From positions 1 to 33,035 of the forward strand of contig CAMOMI010000008.1 in assembly GCA_946619755.1 (NCBI GenBank): 33,035 nt of DNA, given 5' to 3'. The notes beneath the pieces are model-generated. The model did not search any database, was not told where the DNA came from, and saw only the letters and a list, made by a program, of their open reading frames with translations. Source of the DNA: an uncultured Clostridia bacterium (lineage in GTDB: Bacteria; Bacillota_I; Bacilli_A; RF39; UBA660). How positions within the stretch are numbered: position 1 is the first letter of the stretch; each line of letters opens with the position of its first letter. A program made the position numbers and the translations under genes. This document shows positions 25,878 to 33,035 of the stretch, piece after piece.

Positions 25878-27224
25878 ATGAATAATAATAATAATATTAA
25901 TTCAGCTAATAATAATCAACAAATTCCTTTTAATGGCAATGCAATTCCTACGAATGGGAATAATGTTAATACTGGTTTTGAATATGTTAATAATAATGTT
26001 AATACAAATTTAAATCCGCAGTTTAATGGTAATTCTCAAACTATTAATAATGGAATATTTGATAATGGTAGTCAAGTTACTAATAATATGATGCCATCAA
26101 ATAATGGTAATATAAATAATCAAGGAATTTCATCTAGTAATGTAAACAATATATCACAGGTTAATGCTAATTATGATTTAATGAATATTATTGATAGCGT
26201 TAATTATCAAAATAATACTGATAATGATGATAATCAAACTAATAATATAAAGATGCAACCTAATAATAATTTTGATAAATCATTTGAAATAGACGATAAA
26301 GAATTATTAAGTACTTTTGTTGGTAATAATTATGATAAAATATCAACAAATAGTATTAATGTTTCTGCTTTGCTTTTCGGAGTATTTTATCTATTATATA
26401 GGAAAATGTTTTGGTATGGAATTTTATTATTTATTTTAGAAATAATAATATATAATATATTTAATATTCCTTATTTGATATTGGTTGTTAACATTATTTT
26501 ATGTTTTACATTTAATAAGTTTTATTTATCTATTTCTAAAAAAAGGATAAATACATTAAAAAAGAAAAATCCGACAGCTGGTCAGGCTGGATTAGTTCTT
26601 TTATGTTCTAAATATGGTGGTACTAGTGTTGGAAATATTATATTAGGCTTTTTAGTTGAAATAATTATAGTTGTATTATGCTTAATAATTTTATCATTTT
26701 TTGGAGTTGGAAATGTAATCTTTAATTCATTTTTGAAACCAATGTTAAATTTGCCATCTGAAATAAATGATATAATTGAAACTAATGATGCAACATATAA
26801 TGGAACATTATTATTTGATACTTCGGTAAATTTAAAGAATAATGTATCAATTAATATCCCAAGTGATTTTGAAGATGAATCAACAGATTATAGTTATAGC
26901 TATGTTTTTGCATCTAATAATGGAGTATTTGATGACTGTAGGGTTAATTTACATATTCCTACTGGATATAGTGATGCAAATAATTTAATTAATCAACTAC
27001 ATGATTATAATGTTAATTATAGTCCTTCAGATGTTTCTAAAAAAGTTGTTAATAGTAATGATTGGTATTGGTTTTCATATAATAATGCCTTTGGTAATAG
27101 TTATTATTATGCTACTACGATAGGTAATAAAGTTTATTTATTAGAATATGAAATTCAAACTGATGCACCAGATAATTGTAATAATTATCGTGAAGGAATT
27201 GTTAATTCAATAGTTATTAAGTAA
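25878..27224 (+). CDS. Asn-rich multi-pass membrane protein (DUF2628-like core)
   Basis: This 448-residue protein has three parts. Residues 1 to about 130 are a low-complexity Asn/Gly/Ser/Gln region. A membrane core with about four segments follows (near 156-172, 178-196, 198-216 and 253-280); it contains FYLLYRKMFWYGILLF and FNKFYLSISKKRI, which recall DUF2628-type proteins. The last 150 residues are a soluble domain with Tyr/Ser-rich strands (YSYSYVFAS, WYWFSYNNAFGNSYYY). I chose ATG 25878 because GGAGG lies at 25868-25872; the frame extends to TTG 25866, which overlaps that site. It is the last gene before a terminator. Function unknown. Confidence 0.65.
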   Translation: MNNNNNINSANNNQQIPFNGNAIPTNGNNVNTGFEYVNNNVNTNLNPQFNGNSQTINNGIFDNGSQVTNNMMPSNNGNINNQGISSSNVNNISQVNANYDLMNIIDSVNYQNNTDNDDNQTNNIKMQPNNNFDKSFEIDDKELLSTFVGNNYDKISTNSINVSALLFGVFYLLYRKMFWYGILLFILEIIIYNIFNIPYLILVVNIILCFTFNKFYLSISKKRINTLKKKNPTAGQAGLVLLCSKYGGTSVGNIILGFLVEIIIVVLCLIILSFFGVGNVIFNSFLKPMLNLPSEINDIIETNDATYNGTLLFDTSVNLKNNVSINIPSDFEDESTDYSYSYVFASNNGVFDDCRVNLHIPTGYSDANNLINQLHDYNVNYSPSDVSKKVVNSNDWYWFSYNNAFGNSYYYATTIGNKVYLLEYEIQTDAPDNCNNYREGIVNSIVIK

Positions 27225-27227
27225 TAG

Positions 27228-27274
27228 AAAAAAACTCTTTATTATATTTTATATAATATGATAATGAGTTTTTT
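27228..27274 (+). terminator. Intrinsic terminator of the giant surface-protein operon
   Basis: AAAAAACTC (27228-27236) pairs with GAGTTTTTT (27266-27274) around an AT-rich inner region that can pair further, and the T run serves as the release site. It comes right after the stop at 27224. Confidence 0.65.
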
Positions 27275-27290
27275 ATTTTAATTATTAATA

Positions 27291-27319
27291 ATAAAAAAAT
27301 AATCTATTATGATTATTTT
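27291..27319 (-). terminator. Intrinsic terminator of the small minus-strand coiled-coil gene
   Basis: AAAATAATC (27296-27304) and GATTATTTT (27311-27319) form a 9-bp stem with a 6-base loop. On the minus strand it is followed by a T run (27299-27293). It overlaps the stop codon of the gene at 27318-27578. Confidence 0.65.
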
Positions 27320-27578
27320 ATTTAAAAAAGCTATTTAGACCATTTAATTTGTTATCAATATAGTTTTCTACGGTGTTTACTTTTTCATTAATATTATCTA
27401 TTTTTTCTTTATATGGTTTGATATAGTTATATATCATTATTGCTAATACAATAATAATTAATATTTTAATTAAACTAAAGATAATTTCAATGCGTTTTTT
27501 TATGATTCTTTTATTTTCGGCTTTTTCTAATTTTTCAACTCTTTCTGTTAGTTCTCTAATTTTTTCTTCACTATTCAT
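27318..27578 (-). CDS. Small single-pass membrane protein with flanking coiled coils
   Basis: This 86-residue protein has a charged heptad-like helix (EEKIRELTERVEKLEKAEN), a basic stretch, one membrane segment (about 32-50), and a second short coiled coil (KIDNINEKVNTVENYIDNKL). This layout resembles small division- or phage-type coiled-coil membrane proteins, but I cannot assign a family. AAAGGAG precedes the ATG. It has its own extended -10 promoter and terminator, and it converges on the giant operon. Confidence 0.62.
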   Translation of the reverse strand: MNSEEKIRELTERVEKLEKAENKRIIKKRIEIIFSLIKILIIIVLAIMIYNYIKPYKEKIDNINEKVNTVENYIDNKLNGLNSFFK

Positions 27579-27604
27579 TTACTACATACTCCTTTATTAG
27601 TTTA

Positions 27605-27613
27605 ATTATATCA
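27605..27613 (-). promoter_or_regulatory. Extended -10 promoter for the small coiled-coil gene
   Basis: On the minus strand TG-A-TATAAT (27613-27605) is a perfect extended -10 element, 27 bases upstream of the ATG at 27578. It lies back-to-back with the plus-strand promoter at 27662-27690. Confidence 0.6.
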
Positions 27614-27661
27614 TTATTTAGAAAAAAGTAATACACTAATATATAATGATATTATCTCGTT

Positions 27662-27690
27662 TTGCATAATAACTAATTGTGTTGTATAAT
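27662..27690 (+). promoter_or_regulatory. Promoter for the PD-(D/E)XK nuclease gene
   Basis: TTGCAT (27662-27667), a 17-base spacer and a perfect TATAAT (27685-27690) lie just upstream of the GGTGG site and the ATG at 27708. It is one of the few promoters here with a recognisable -35. Confidence 0.65.
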
Positions 27691-27707
27691 TAAAATGGTG
27701 GTTATAT

Positions 27708-28793
27708 ATGATAGATGAGGCATTTAAAGAAGAATTTAGTAAGATTGATATTTCGGAAAGAAAATTTGATTTCTTTGATATAATTCCTCCTAAAGAAGTT
27801 CTTATATCTAAATGGCTAGATTTTATATTAAATCCAAAAATTAATGGAATAGGTAATAAACCATTGCAATTATTAATTAAATTAGCTGGTAGTAATCTTA
27901 ATTTAGATGATTATATATTTGAGGATTCATATACTGAATTAGTTACTAACAATCAAAAGAGAATGGATATTGTATTAAAATATAATGGATTATGGATTGT
28001 AATTGAAAATAAGATAGATTCATTAGAACATGATGATCAAACTAATGAATATTTTACATATATAAATGAAACTAAAGATAATAATGAAGTAATTTATATA
28101 TATTTAAAACCTAATTATAATAAATCAAAACCAATAAATGATCATTTTAATATTGTTACATATGATAAGTTTATTAATGAATTAAATACAATTAAAAAAG
28201 AAGATTATATAGATTATAATAAATATAAATACTTAAATGAGTTTATATTTAGTGGAGGTAGATTTATTAAAAATCAAGAAATAGAGATAACAGATAGTTT
28301 GAAGTTTTATATTAAACAAATAGATAAATTTAATGCAATTGAGGATGAATATAATAGTAAAAATAAAATATTATTTAACAAGATATGTGATGAAATAATA
28401 TATTGCACTAATGCTTTGGACAAACAATATAAATGCTATAAATCTGGAAATTATATTCAAATGTATAAAACAAATTGGAGTAATGAAAAGCATAATGGTG
28501 TTCATTTTGAAATCGTTTTTGACAATTCAAAAATTTTAGGAAGACAATTAAATGGATCAATAGTTTTACATATTGAAGATAATGTTAGTGAACAGCAGTT
28601 AGCTAATTTTAAATCTATTAATATAACAAAAGATGGGTTACAAGCATATTTAAATAATGAGAAAATTAAACAGAAAGTTTATTTAGATTTTACTTCTTCA
28701 GAGTCAATTGATGAGTCAATAGATAAGATTAAAGTAGCATTACTAAATTTTATATCAAAATATGAGAATGTCATTGATAATATAATGGGATAG
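27708..28793 (+). CDS. PD-(D/E)XK nuclease family protein
   Basis: This is a 361-residue soluble protein with an N-terminal PD-(D/E)XK nuclease core of the PDDEXK_4 type (Pfam PF14281). A conserved Glu30 (PKEVLISKWLDFIL) is followed by RMDIVLKYNGLWIVIENKID with Asp87, Glu100 and Lys102 forming the D...ExK site. EHDDQTNEY after it matches the family's usual NKIDS-x-E-x-x-Q pattern. The C-terminal 200 residues are unassigned and may bind DNA or a partner. Related proteins occur as solitary genes and in defence regions. Here it has its own promoter, with no methylase or other restriction subunit nearby. The site is GGTGGTTATAT. Confidence 0.82.
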   Translation: MIDEAFKEEFSKIDISERKFDFFDIIPPKEVLISKWLDFILNPKINGIGNKPLQLLIKLAGSNLNLDDYIFEDSYTELVTNNQKRMDIVLKYNGLWIVIENKIDSLEHDDQTNEYFTYINETKDNNEVIYIYLKPNYNKSKPINDHFNIVTYDKFINELNTIKKEDYIDYNKYKYLNEFIFSGGRFIKNQEIEITDSLKFYIKQIDKFNAIEDEYNSKNKILFNKICDEIIYCTNALDKQYKCYKSGNYIQMYKTNWSNEKHNGVHFEIVFDNSKILGRQLNGSIVLHIEDNVSEQQLANFKSINITKDGLQAYLNNEKIKQKVYLDFTSSESIDESIDKIKVALLNFISKYENVIDNIMG

Positions 28794-28813
28794 ACTCTTG
28801 TTGGGTCTTCTTT
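28792..28813 (+). terminator. Weak intrinsic terminator after the nuclease gene
   Basis: AGACTC (28792-28797) pairs with GGGTCT (28803-28808), allowing one G-T pair, around a TTGTT loop. TCTTTTT follows. It overlaps the stop codon. Confidence 0.5.
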
Positions 28814-28865
28814 TTAATAGGTTATATGTGGATTGATATTTAGGCACACATATATTTTTTTTTCA

Positions 28866-28871
28866 TATAAT
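28866..28871 (+). promoter_or_regulatory. Candidate -10 box for the amidase gene
   Basis: A perfect TATAAT lies 18 bases upstream of the ATG at 28889, ahead of the AGGTGATAATTT site. A TTGATA at 28833-28838 is too far away (27 bases) to pair with it, so the -35 is unclear. Confidence 0.4.
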
Positions 28872-28888
28872 TTATTAGGTGATAATTT

Positions 28889-30079
28889 ATGAATAATGTA
28901 TTAGATGGTATAATTATAGATCCAGGTCATGGTGGAATAGATAGTGGGGCTAGAGGTAGTGATTTATTAGAAAAGGAATATAATTTGCTTATTAGTAAGT
29001 ATATGTATGATAGGTTTAAAGAATTAGGTATCCCAGTATATATAACTAGAGAAAGTGATATTACTTTAAATCCTTCTGATAGGGTTAATAAGGTATTATC
29101 TTATTTTGGAAATAATCCAAATGTAATAGTTATTTCTAATCACTTGAATGCGGGTGGTGGCGATGGCGCTGAAGTAATATATGCCCTTAGAAATAGTTCT
29201 AAACTAGCTAACGATATATTAAGTAGTATTGGTAATACTGGGCAAAATACTAGAAGAGTATATCAAAGAAGATTACCAAGTGATCCAACAAAAGATTATT
29301 ATTATATGTTAAGAGATACTGGAAGAACTGAACCATTAATTATTGAATATGGATTTATTGATAATAATGATGACTTAAAGTTTTTGAAAGATAATTATAA
29401 ACAATTAGCTGAATCTGTTATTAAAGCAGTGTTAGAGTATAAAAATATTCCTTATAATGATCCTAATATGGTTATTACAGATACTTATAAAGTTATGAAA
29501 GGTGATACTTTATATGGAATAGCTAAAAAATTGGATACGAGTGTTGATGAACTCAAAAAAATTAATAATCTAACTGGTAATTCTTTGTCAATAGGTCAAA
29601 TACTTAAAGTACCAGTTCTGACTATTGAACCAGGTGAAACTGAATTATATCAAGTGAAAAAAGGAGATACTTTGTATTCAATTGCTAATAAATATGGAAT
29701 TAGTTTAAAAGAATTAAAGGCTATTAATAATTTAAAAAATGATAATTTAGCAATAGGTCAATTACTTAATGTACCTAGTGGATTATCTTTAGCTAGTTCA
29801 TATACAGTAAGTTCAGGAGATACACTATATAGTATTGCTAAAAAGTTTGATACGACTGTAGATAAATTAAAAGATGCTAATAATCTTACTAATAATATGT
29901 TATCTATTGGACAAAAATTGATTATTCCTTTAATTGAAGATACAACTTATGTTGTTAAGGCAGGAGATACTTTGTATAGTATTGCTAGAGAATTTAATAC
30001 AACGGTAGATGAACTTAAAAAATTGAATAGTTTAGTAGATGATGTTTTATCAGTTGGAAAAATATTAATAATAAAATAA
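28889..30079 (+). CDS. N-acetylmuramoyl-L-alanine amidase (Amidase_3) with four LysM repeats
   Basis: This 396-residue enzyme cleaves the bond between muramic acid and the peptide stem in peptidoglycan. The Amidase_3 domain covers about 6-185: DPGHGG with zinc ligand His14, EKEYNL with Glu28, SNHLN with His85, and IIEYGF with catalytic Glu153. Four LysM repeats follow at about 198-242, 249-293, 301-345 and 351-396, each with the GDTLY(G/S)IA signature; they bind glycan strands. No signal peptide is present, because the catalytic domain begins within ten residues of the start. The site is AGGTGAT and no upstream in-frame start adds a signal. Bacillus CwlC, a mother-cell lysis enzyme, also lacks one. 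Confidence 0.94.
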   Translation: MNNVLDGIIIDPGHGGIDSGARGSDLLEKEYNLLISKYMYDRFKELGIPVYITRESDITLNPSDRVNKVLSYFGNNPNVIVISNHLNAGGGDGAEVIYALRNSSKLANDILSSIGNTGQNTRRVYQRRLPSDPTKDYYYMLRDTGRTEPLIIEYGFIDNNDDLKFLKDNYKQLAESVIKAVLEYKNIPYNDPNMVITDTYKVMKGDTLYGIAKKLDTSVDELKKINNLTGNSLSIGQILKVPVLTIEPGETELYQVKKGDTLYSIANKYGISLKELKAINNLKNDNLAIGQLLNVPSGLSLASSYTVSSGDTLYSIAKKFDTTVDKLKDANNLTNNMLSIGQKLIIPLIEDTTYVVKAGDTLYSIAREFNTTVDELKKLNSLVDDVLSVGKILIIK

Positions 30080-30098
30080 AATAGCATAATGCTATTTT
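30078..30098. terminator. Bidirectional terminator between amidase and DUF1015 genes
   Basis: A perfect 9-bp stem, AAAATAGCA (30078-30086) with TGCTATTTT (30090-30098), has a 3-base loop and T runs on both strands. It serves two convergent genes and overlaps the ends of both. Confidence 0.82.
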
Positions 30099-31354
30099 AT
30101 TTTTCTTGCTTCTAAATAAAATCTTTTATCATGACTATGTCCCATCGAAAATGTTTTTCTTGGTAGGGCACCATCTAAGATAACTGTTTTAAATAATTCT
30201 TCTTTTGCCATTGGTTCAAAAATTATACCAATGTTATTTTCTTTTGAGCCTAATTCTTTAGTAACATTGTCACCATGGATGTAATCAATTTTTCCTTTAT
30301 GATTTTTTAAATATTCATCTAAAAATATTTGTATTGATCCAACAGCAATGTTAGATTTAGGATTACTAATATATAATGTTTTATCAAAATCTTTAGTTAT
30401 TAATTCTATTTTTTGTCCATGTCCATCTTCATTAATGTCATAGTAATTGTATAAGTTATCAAGTAAATCTTTTACATCGACATCAAATAATACACGGTGA
30501 ATTGCTTCAAATTCTAAGGCAGGACTATGTAAGTTAACTAGTTCAACTAAGGCATATCTTGCAGGATGATTTAAATATTCTGTTTCGCTCATTGTGCTTT
30601 TTAATTTTTCATAACATGCTTTGGCTGTAGCTAATGAGTGATTACCATCGCCCATAGCAAATAATAGAATTCCTTTATTAGATACATTATATTTTTTTTC
30701 AAAATAATCTTTGTCAGCTAATTTTTCAAGTTTAGTGTTAATTTCTTCGATTATGTTTTTATTTAAATTATATCCTTTAATATGTCCACCTTTTTGCATT
30801 AGGTCAAAATTATATACTAAATCGTTATCTGTAACTTTATTTTTTAATGACTCAATAATATCTTTTTTTTCATCATCAATTAAAATCATAATATGTGGTA
30901 ATTCAAGTAGAGCATTCTCTCTTACTTTCATTCTTGGAGGAATTCTTTCTATAACAGTTTTTTCAGTTGCTCTTATTAATGTTTGTGAACCTTTTTCGTA
31001 AGAGTAATCTTCTAAATCGACGATACCGATAAGTCCTTCACGAACTTTACCATCATTCTGTGTTCTTTCAATGTATATCATTGAATCGGTATATTCATCA
31101 AAGATATTGTTTTCTAACATTTCTTTCATTGAAACATTAATTTTTTTTATTCTTTCTTCAACATCAGATTCTTCTAGATAAATTTCTGGTAGTGTAAGAT
31201 TTAAAGTGGATGGTTCATTTCCTACAATTTTTTTTACTTCTTCCCAGTAATCTGGTTCTGAAGTATACTGGTCACATGCAACGACACTCCATTTATGCAT
31301 GTTAATGTTTTTTTTAGGAATTAAGATATTCCCAGATTTAAATGGTATTTTCAT
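30092..31354 (-). CDS. DUF1015 family protein
   Basis: This 420-residue soluble protein matches DUF1015 (Pfam PF06245). Its N-terminus has the family's PKKNINMHKWSVVACDQYTS pattern, and the conserved GDGNHSLATAKA motif lies at 235-246, with His239. Overall length fits the family. The biochemical function is not firmly known; the GDGNHS motif suggests a nucleotide or phosphate site. In other Firmicutes the gene often lies near serine biosynthesis genes, which are not seen here. It is transcribed alone, with its own extended -10 promoter immediately after the bofA terminator and a GGAGAT site. Confidence 0.88.
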   Translation of the reverse strand: MKIPFKSGNILIPKKNINMHKWSVVACDQYTSEPDYWEEVKKIVGNEPSTLNLTLPEIYLEESDVEERIKKINVSMKEMLENNIFDEYTDSMIYIERTQNDGKVREGLIGIVDLEDYSYEKGSQTLIRATEKTVIERIPPRMKVRENALLELPHIMILIDDEKKDIIESLKNKVTDNDLVYNFDLMQKGGHIKGYNLNKNIIEEINTKLEKLADKDYFEKKYNVSNKGILLFAMGDGNHSLATAKACYEKLKSTMSETEYLNHPARYALVELVNLHSPALEFEAIHRVLFDVDVKDLLDNLYNYYDINEDGHGQKIELITKDFDKTLYISNPKSNIAVGSIQIFLDEYLKNHKGKIDYIHGDNVTKELGSKENNIGIIFEPMAKEELFKTVILDGALPRKTFSMGHSHDKRFYLEARKIK

Positions 31355-31373
31355 TTTTTCATCTCCATAATTA

Positions 31374-31382
31374 ATTATAACA
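31374..31382 (-). promoter_or_regulatory. Extended -10 promoter for the DUF1015 gene
   Basis: On the minus strand TG-T-TATAAT (31382-31374) is a perfect extended -10, about 20 bases before the ATG at 31354. It follows the bofA terminator by 12 bases. Confidence 0.62.
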
Positions 31383-31394
31383 TATAAAATAAAA

Positions 31395-31419
31395 AAAATA
31401 ATGCTTTAAGCATTATTTT
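31395..31419 (-). terminator. Terminator after bofA
   Basis: AAAATAATGCTT (31395-31406) and AAGCATTATTTT (31408-31419) form a near-continuous 12-bp palindrome (about 10 bp plus loop in RNA). On the minus strand a T run follows. It overlaps the bofA stop codon. Confidence 0.8.
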
Positions 31420-31678
31420 AAATTATACCGATTAAATTCAAAAGTAGTAGAATAATTACTCCTGGGAATCCTAATATACCTACGACAATGGCAGTGATAA
31501 AATTAATTGGAATAGATATACCTAGAGAACCACCAAATTTGTTTAATAACCACAATACAATTATTCCTATTAAACTATTAATTAATAATTCAATTAGTCT
31601 TTTGGCATTAACATGAAATACATATTTTGCTAGTAATAGAATGACTGCGGCAATTAAAATAATTGTTAGATAATGCAT
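31418..31678 (-). CDS. bofA: BofA family protein (pro-sigma-K processing inhibitor type)
   Basis: This 86-residue membrane protein has three hydrophobic segments. It matches the BofA family (Pfam PF07441) in its N-terminal segment, the central NSLIGIIVLWLLNKFGG block, and the C-terminal IPINFITAIVVGILGFPGV block. In Bacillus, BofA holds the SpoIVFB protease inactive until sigma-K activation in the mother cell. The start is ATG 31678, 6 bases after AAGGAGG; the frame continues upstream for 16 codons without a site. Homologues also occur in bacteria not known to sporulate, so its presence does not prove sporulation. It lies downstream of the phosphofructokinase gene on the same strand. Confidence 0.85.
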   Translation of the reverse strand: MHYLTIILIAAVILLLAKYVFHVNAKRLIELLINSLIGIIVLWLLNKFGGSLGISIPINFITAIVVGILGFPGVIILLLLNLIGII

Positions 31679-31697
31679 TTTATTCCTCCTTATAATT

Positions 31698-31726
31698 ATT
31701 AAATCACGAATGAGATAAAATATCAA
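31698..31726 (-). promoter_or_regulatory. Candidate promoter for bofA
   Basis: On the minus strand TTGATA (31726-31721), a 17-base spacer and TTTAAT (31703-31698), preceded by TGA, lie just before the AAGGAGG site. bofA could also be read through from the phosphofructokinase gene, since no terminator is seen between them. Confidence 0.5.
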
Positions 31727-31746
31727 TATTCAATATATTATATGTA

Positions 31747-32973
31747 TTATTTTCTTACTAGATGTGTTGGTACACCATTTTTAAATATTGGTAATAATTC
31801 GCCTTGGATTAATGGCCTTGCATAATCTAAGAACTCTTTTTTCATTTGATTATTTTTAATATCTATCCAATCTAATGGAACTTTTTTCTCAACGTTAGCA
31901 ATATTATGAATGTCATAGATATTAGTTATACTTTGATAATTTTTTCCTTTTTTCCTTTCTATAGTAATCATCATACCAGTTTTTCCGTTATTTGCTTCTT
32001 CAACAGCTTTCATTCCAACTGTTTCTGCTTCTTTTATATCTGTTAATGAAGCAAGGTGAGAAGCAGATCTTTGAAGAGTCGAGAATTCAATGGCTCTTGT
32101 TTTTAAGCCGGTTTCTTTGGCAACAATATCGGCTAGAGTTGTGGCACAACCTGATAATTGTTTGTGACCAAAGGCATCTATTTTTCTTTCTTTATCACCA
32201 AGTTCACAAACGAATTTACCATCACTTGTTTTTATTCCTTCTGATACAGCAATTACGATACTTGCTTTTTCTTTTGCTAATTTTTTAATATTATCAATGA
32301 ATGCTTTTAAATTAAAATCAACTTCTGGTAGATATATGGCATCAACACCTTCACAGTTATCATCTTTGGCTAGAGCGGCAGCAGCGGTTAACCATCCAGC
32401 ATGTCTTCCCATAATTTCTACGATACAAACTGTTTGTCTTGTTACATCGAATGATGAATTATCTCTAATTATTTCTTTTAAACTTGTGGCTATGTATTTT
32501 GCTGCTGAACCGTATCCTGGACAATGATCAGTTATTGGTAAATCATTATCAATGGTTTTAGGAATACCCATAAATTTTTGAGGTTTATTGTGTTCTTTTG
32601 CATAATCTGATAACATTTTAATTGTATCCATTGAATCATTTCCACCAGCGTAAAACAATGCATCTATTTCATATTTTTTAAGGATAGAAAATATTTTTTC
32701 ATAGATATCTTTATTACCTTCAATGGAAGGTAATTTATATCTACAAGAACCTAGAAAAGCTGCTGGCGTTCTTTTTAATAATTCATAGTTTTCTGGCTTA
32801 TTTAAGTATTCATCTAAATCAATTATGTTTTCATTTAAAAAGCCTTCAATGCCATGAACCATTCCATATACTTTATTTATTCCTAATTCTTTGGCTTTTT
32901 TATATACGCCACCAATGCTTGAATTGATGACTGCTGTAGGACCTCCTGATTGGCCAACAATAATATTTTTCAT
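31747..32973 (-). CDS. pfp: 6-phosphofructokinase, pyrophosphate-type
   Basis: This 408-residue enzyme phosphorylates fructose 6-phosphate in glycolysis. The phosphate-donor loop reads GGNDSMD (110-116), with Asp113 where ATP-using enzymes have Gly. PKTIDND (138-144) has Lys139 where ATP enzymes have Gly. These two residues are the accepted marks of pyrophosphate-dependent enzymes. GQSGGPTAVIN at the start and MGRHAGW in the middle are typical. The length (about 410) fits the PPi-type group. I chose ATG 32973, with AGTGAT a few bases upstream; a GTG at 32982 is in frame but overlaps this site. The reaction would be reversible and save ATP. Confidence 0.9.
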   Translation of the reverse strand: MKNIIVGQSGGPTAVINSSIGGVYKKAKELGINKVYGMVHGIEGFLNENIIDLDEYLNKPENYELLKRTPAAFLGSCRYKLPSIEGNKDIYEKIFSILKKYEIDALFYAGGNDSMDTIKMLSDYAKEHNKPQKFMGIPKTIDNDLPITDHCPGYGSAAKYIATSLKEIIRDNSSFDVTRQTVCIVEIMGRHAGWLTAAAALAKDDNCEGVDAIYLPEVDFNLKAFIDNIKKLAKEKASIVIAVSEGIKTSDGKFVCELGDKERKIDAFGHKQLSGCATTLADIVAKETGLKTRAIEFSTLQRSASHLASLTDIKEAETVGMKAVEEANNGKTGMMITIERKKGKNYQSITNIYDIHNIANVEKKVPLDWIDIKNNQMKKEFLDYARPLIQGELLPIFKNGVPTHLVRK

Positions 32974-32997
32974 TTTTATCACTCACTTTCTTTAAAT

Positions 32998-33006
32998 ATT
33001 ATAGCA
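32998..33006 (-). promoter_or_regulatory. Extended -10 promoter for the phosphofructokinase gene
   Basis: On the minus strand TG-C-TATAAT (33006-32998) is a perfect extended -10 element, 25 bases before the ATG at 32973. The -35 region lies close to the window edge and is not convincing. Confidence 0.62.
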
Positions 33007-33035
33007 CTTTTAAATTATAAAAAGAATTCTTTTAA

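Noticed and set aside
1-33035. Mycoplasma-type code (TGA as Trp)
   Set aside because: Long recognised genes end at TGA with a correct downstream start (for example 2733 and 24212), and Trp codons inside conserved motifs are TGG.

Overview
The window is a strongly AT-rich stretch of a bacterial chromosome. The standard bacterial code applies: TGA is a stop at the ends of several long genes, and tryptophan is TGG. YqeG, YqeH, a SipW-type secretion set, a BofA homologue, a PPi-type phosphofructokinase and a LysM amidase together suggest a walled, low-GC Bacillota, perhaps one of the uncultured gut Bacilli or Mollicutes-related groups. That placement is an inference from gene content only. Most ribosome binding sites are GGTGAT-like or GGAGG-like. 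Many promoters look like extended -10 elements (TGnTATAAT) with little or no -35 box.

Layout. Positions 1-3960 hold ordinary genes: the tail of an unknown gene, yqeG, yqeH, an Abi_2-family HEPN-type gene and a membrane-anchored HtrA protease. Positions 4081-15240 form a surface-fibre island. It has three S26B (SipW-like) signal peptidase paralogues, one of which has lost both catalytic residues. It has six secreted proteins with SipW/TasA-type signal peptides and one membrane-anchored relative. In the middle sits a three-gene block: an unknown helical protein, a membrane-anchored McrB-like AAA+ ATPase and a DUF2357/McrC-like partner with no visible nuclease motif. One fibre-type gene (12648-13253) runs on the minus strand between a bidirectional terminator and a divergent intergenic region that holds a perfect inverted repeat.

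Positions 15369-27224 form a second plus-strand unit. It encodes a 2947-residue beta-helix surface protein with many YGGGN-type coils, a 40-residue small protein, a large helical cytosolic protein and an Asn-rich multi-pass membrane protein. It ends at a terminator.

Positions 27291-33035 return to single genes: a small coiled-coil/TM protein, a PD-(D/E)XK nuclease, an N-acetylmuramoyl-L-alanine amidase with four LysM repeats and no signal peptide, a DUF1015 protein, BofA and a pyrophosphate-type phosphofructokinase.

Working model (inference): the island makes and exports TasA-like fibre subunits using its own signal peptidases. The membrane-bound McrB-like ATPase and its partner act inside the same operon, possibly in assembly or quality control rather than DNA restriction. 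The giant beta-helix protein would be a co-displayed adhesin. No rRNA, tRNA, CRISPR array, insertion sequence or attachment site was seen, and no gene-free stretch exceeds about 250 bases.
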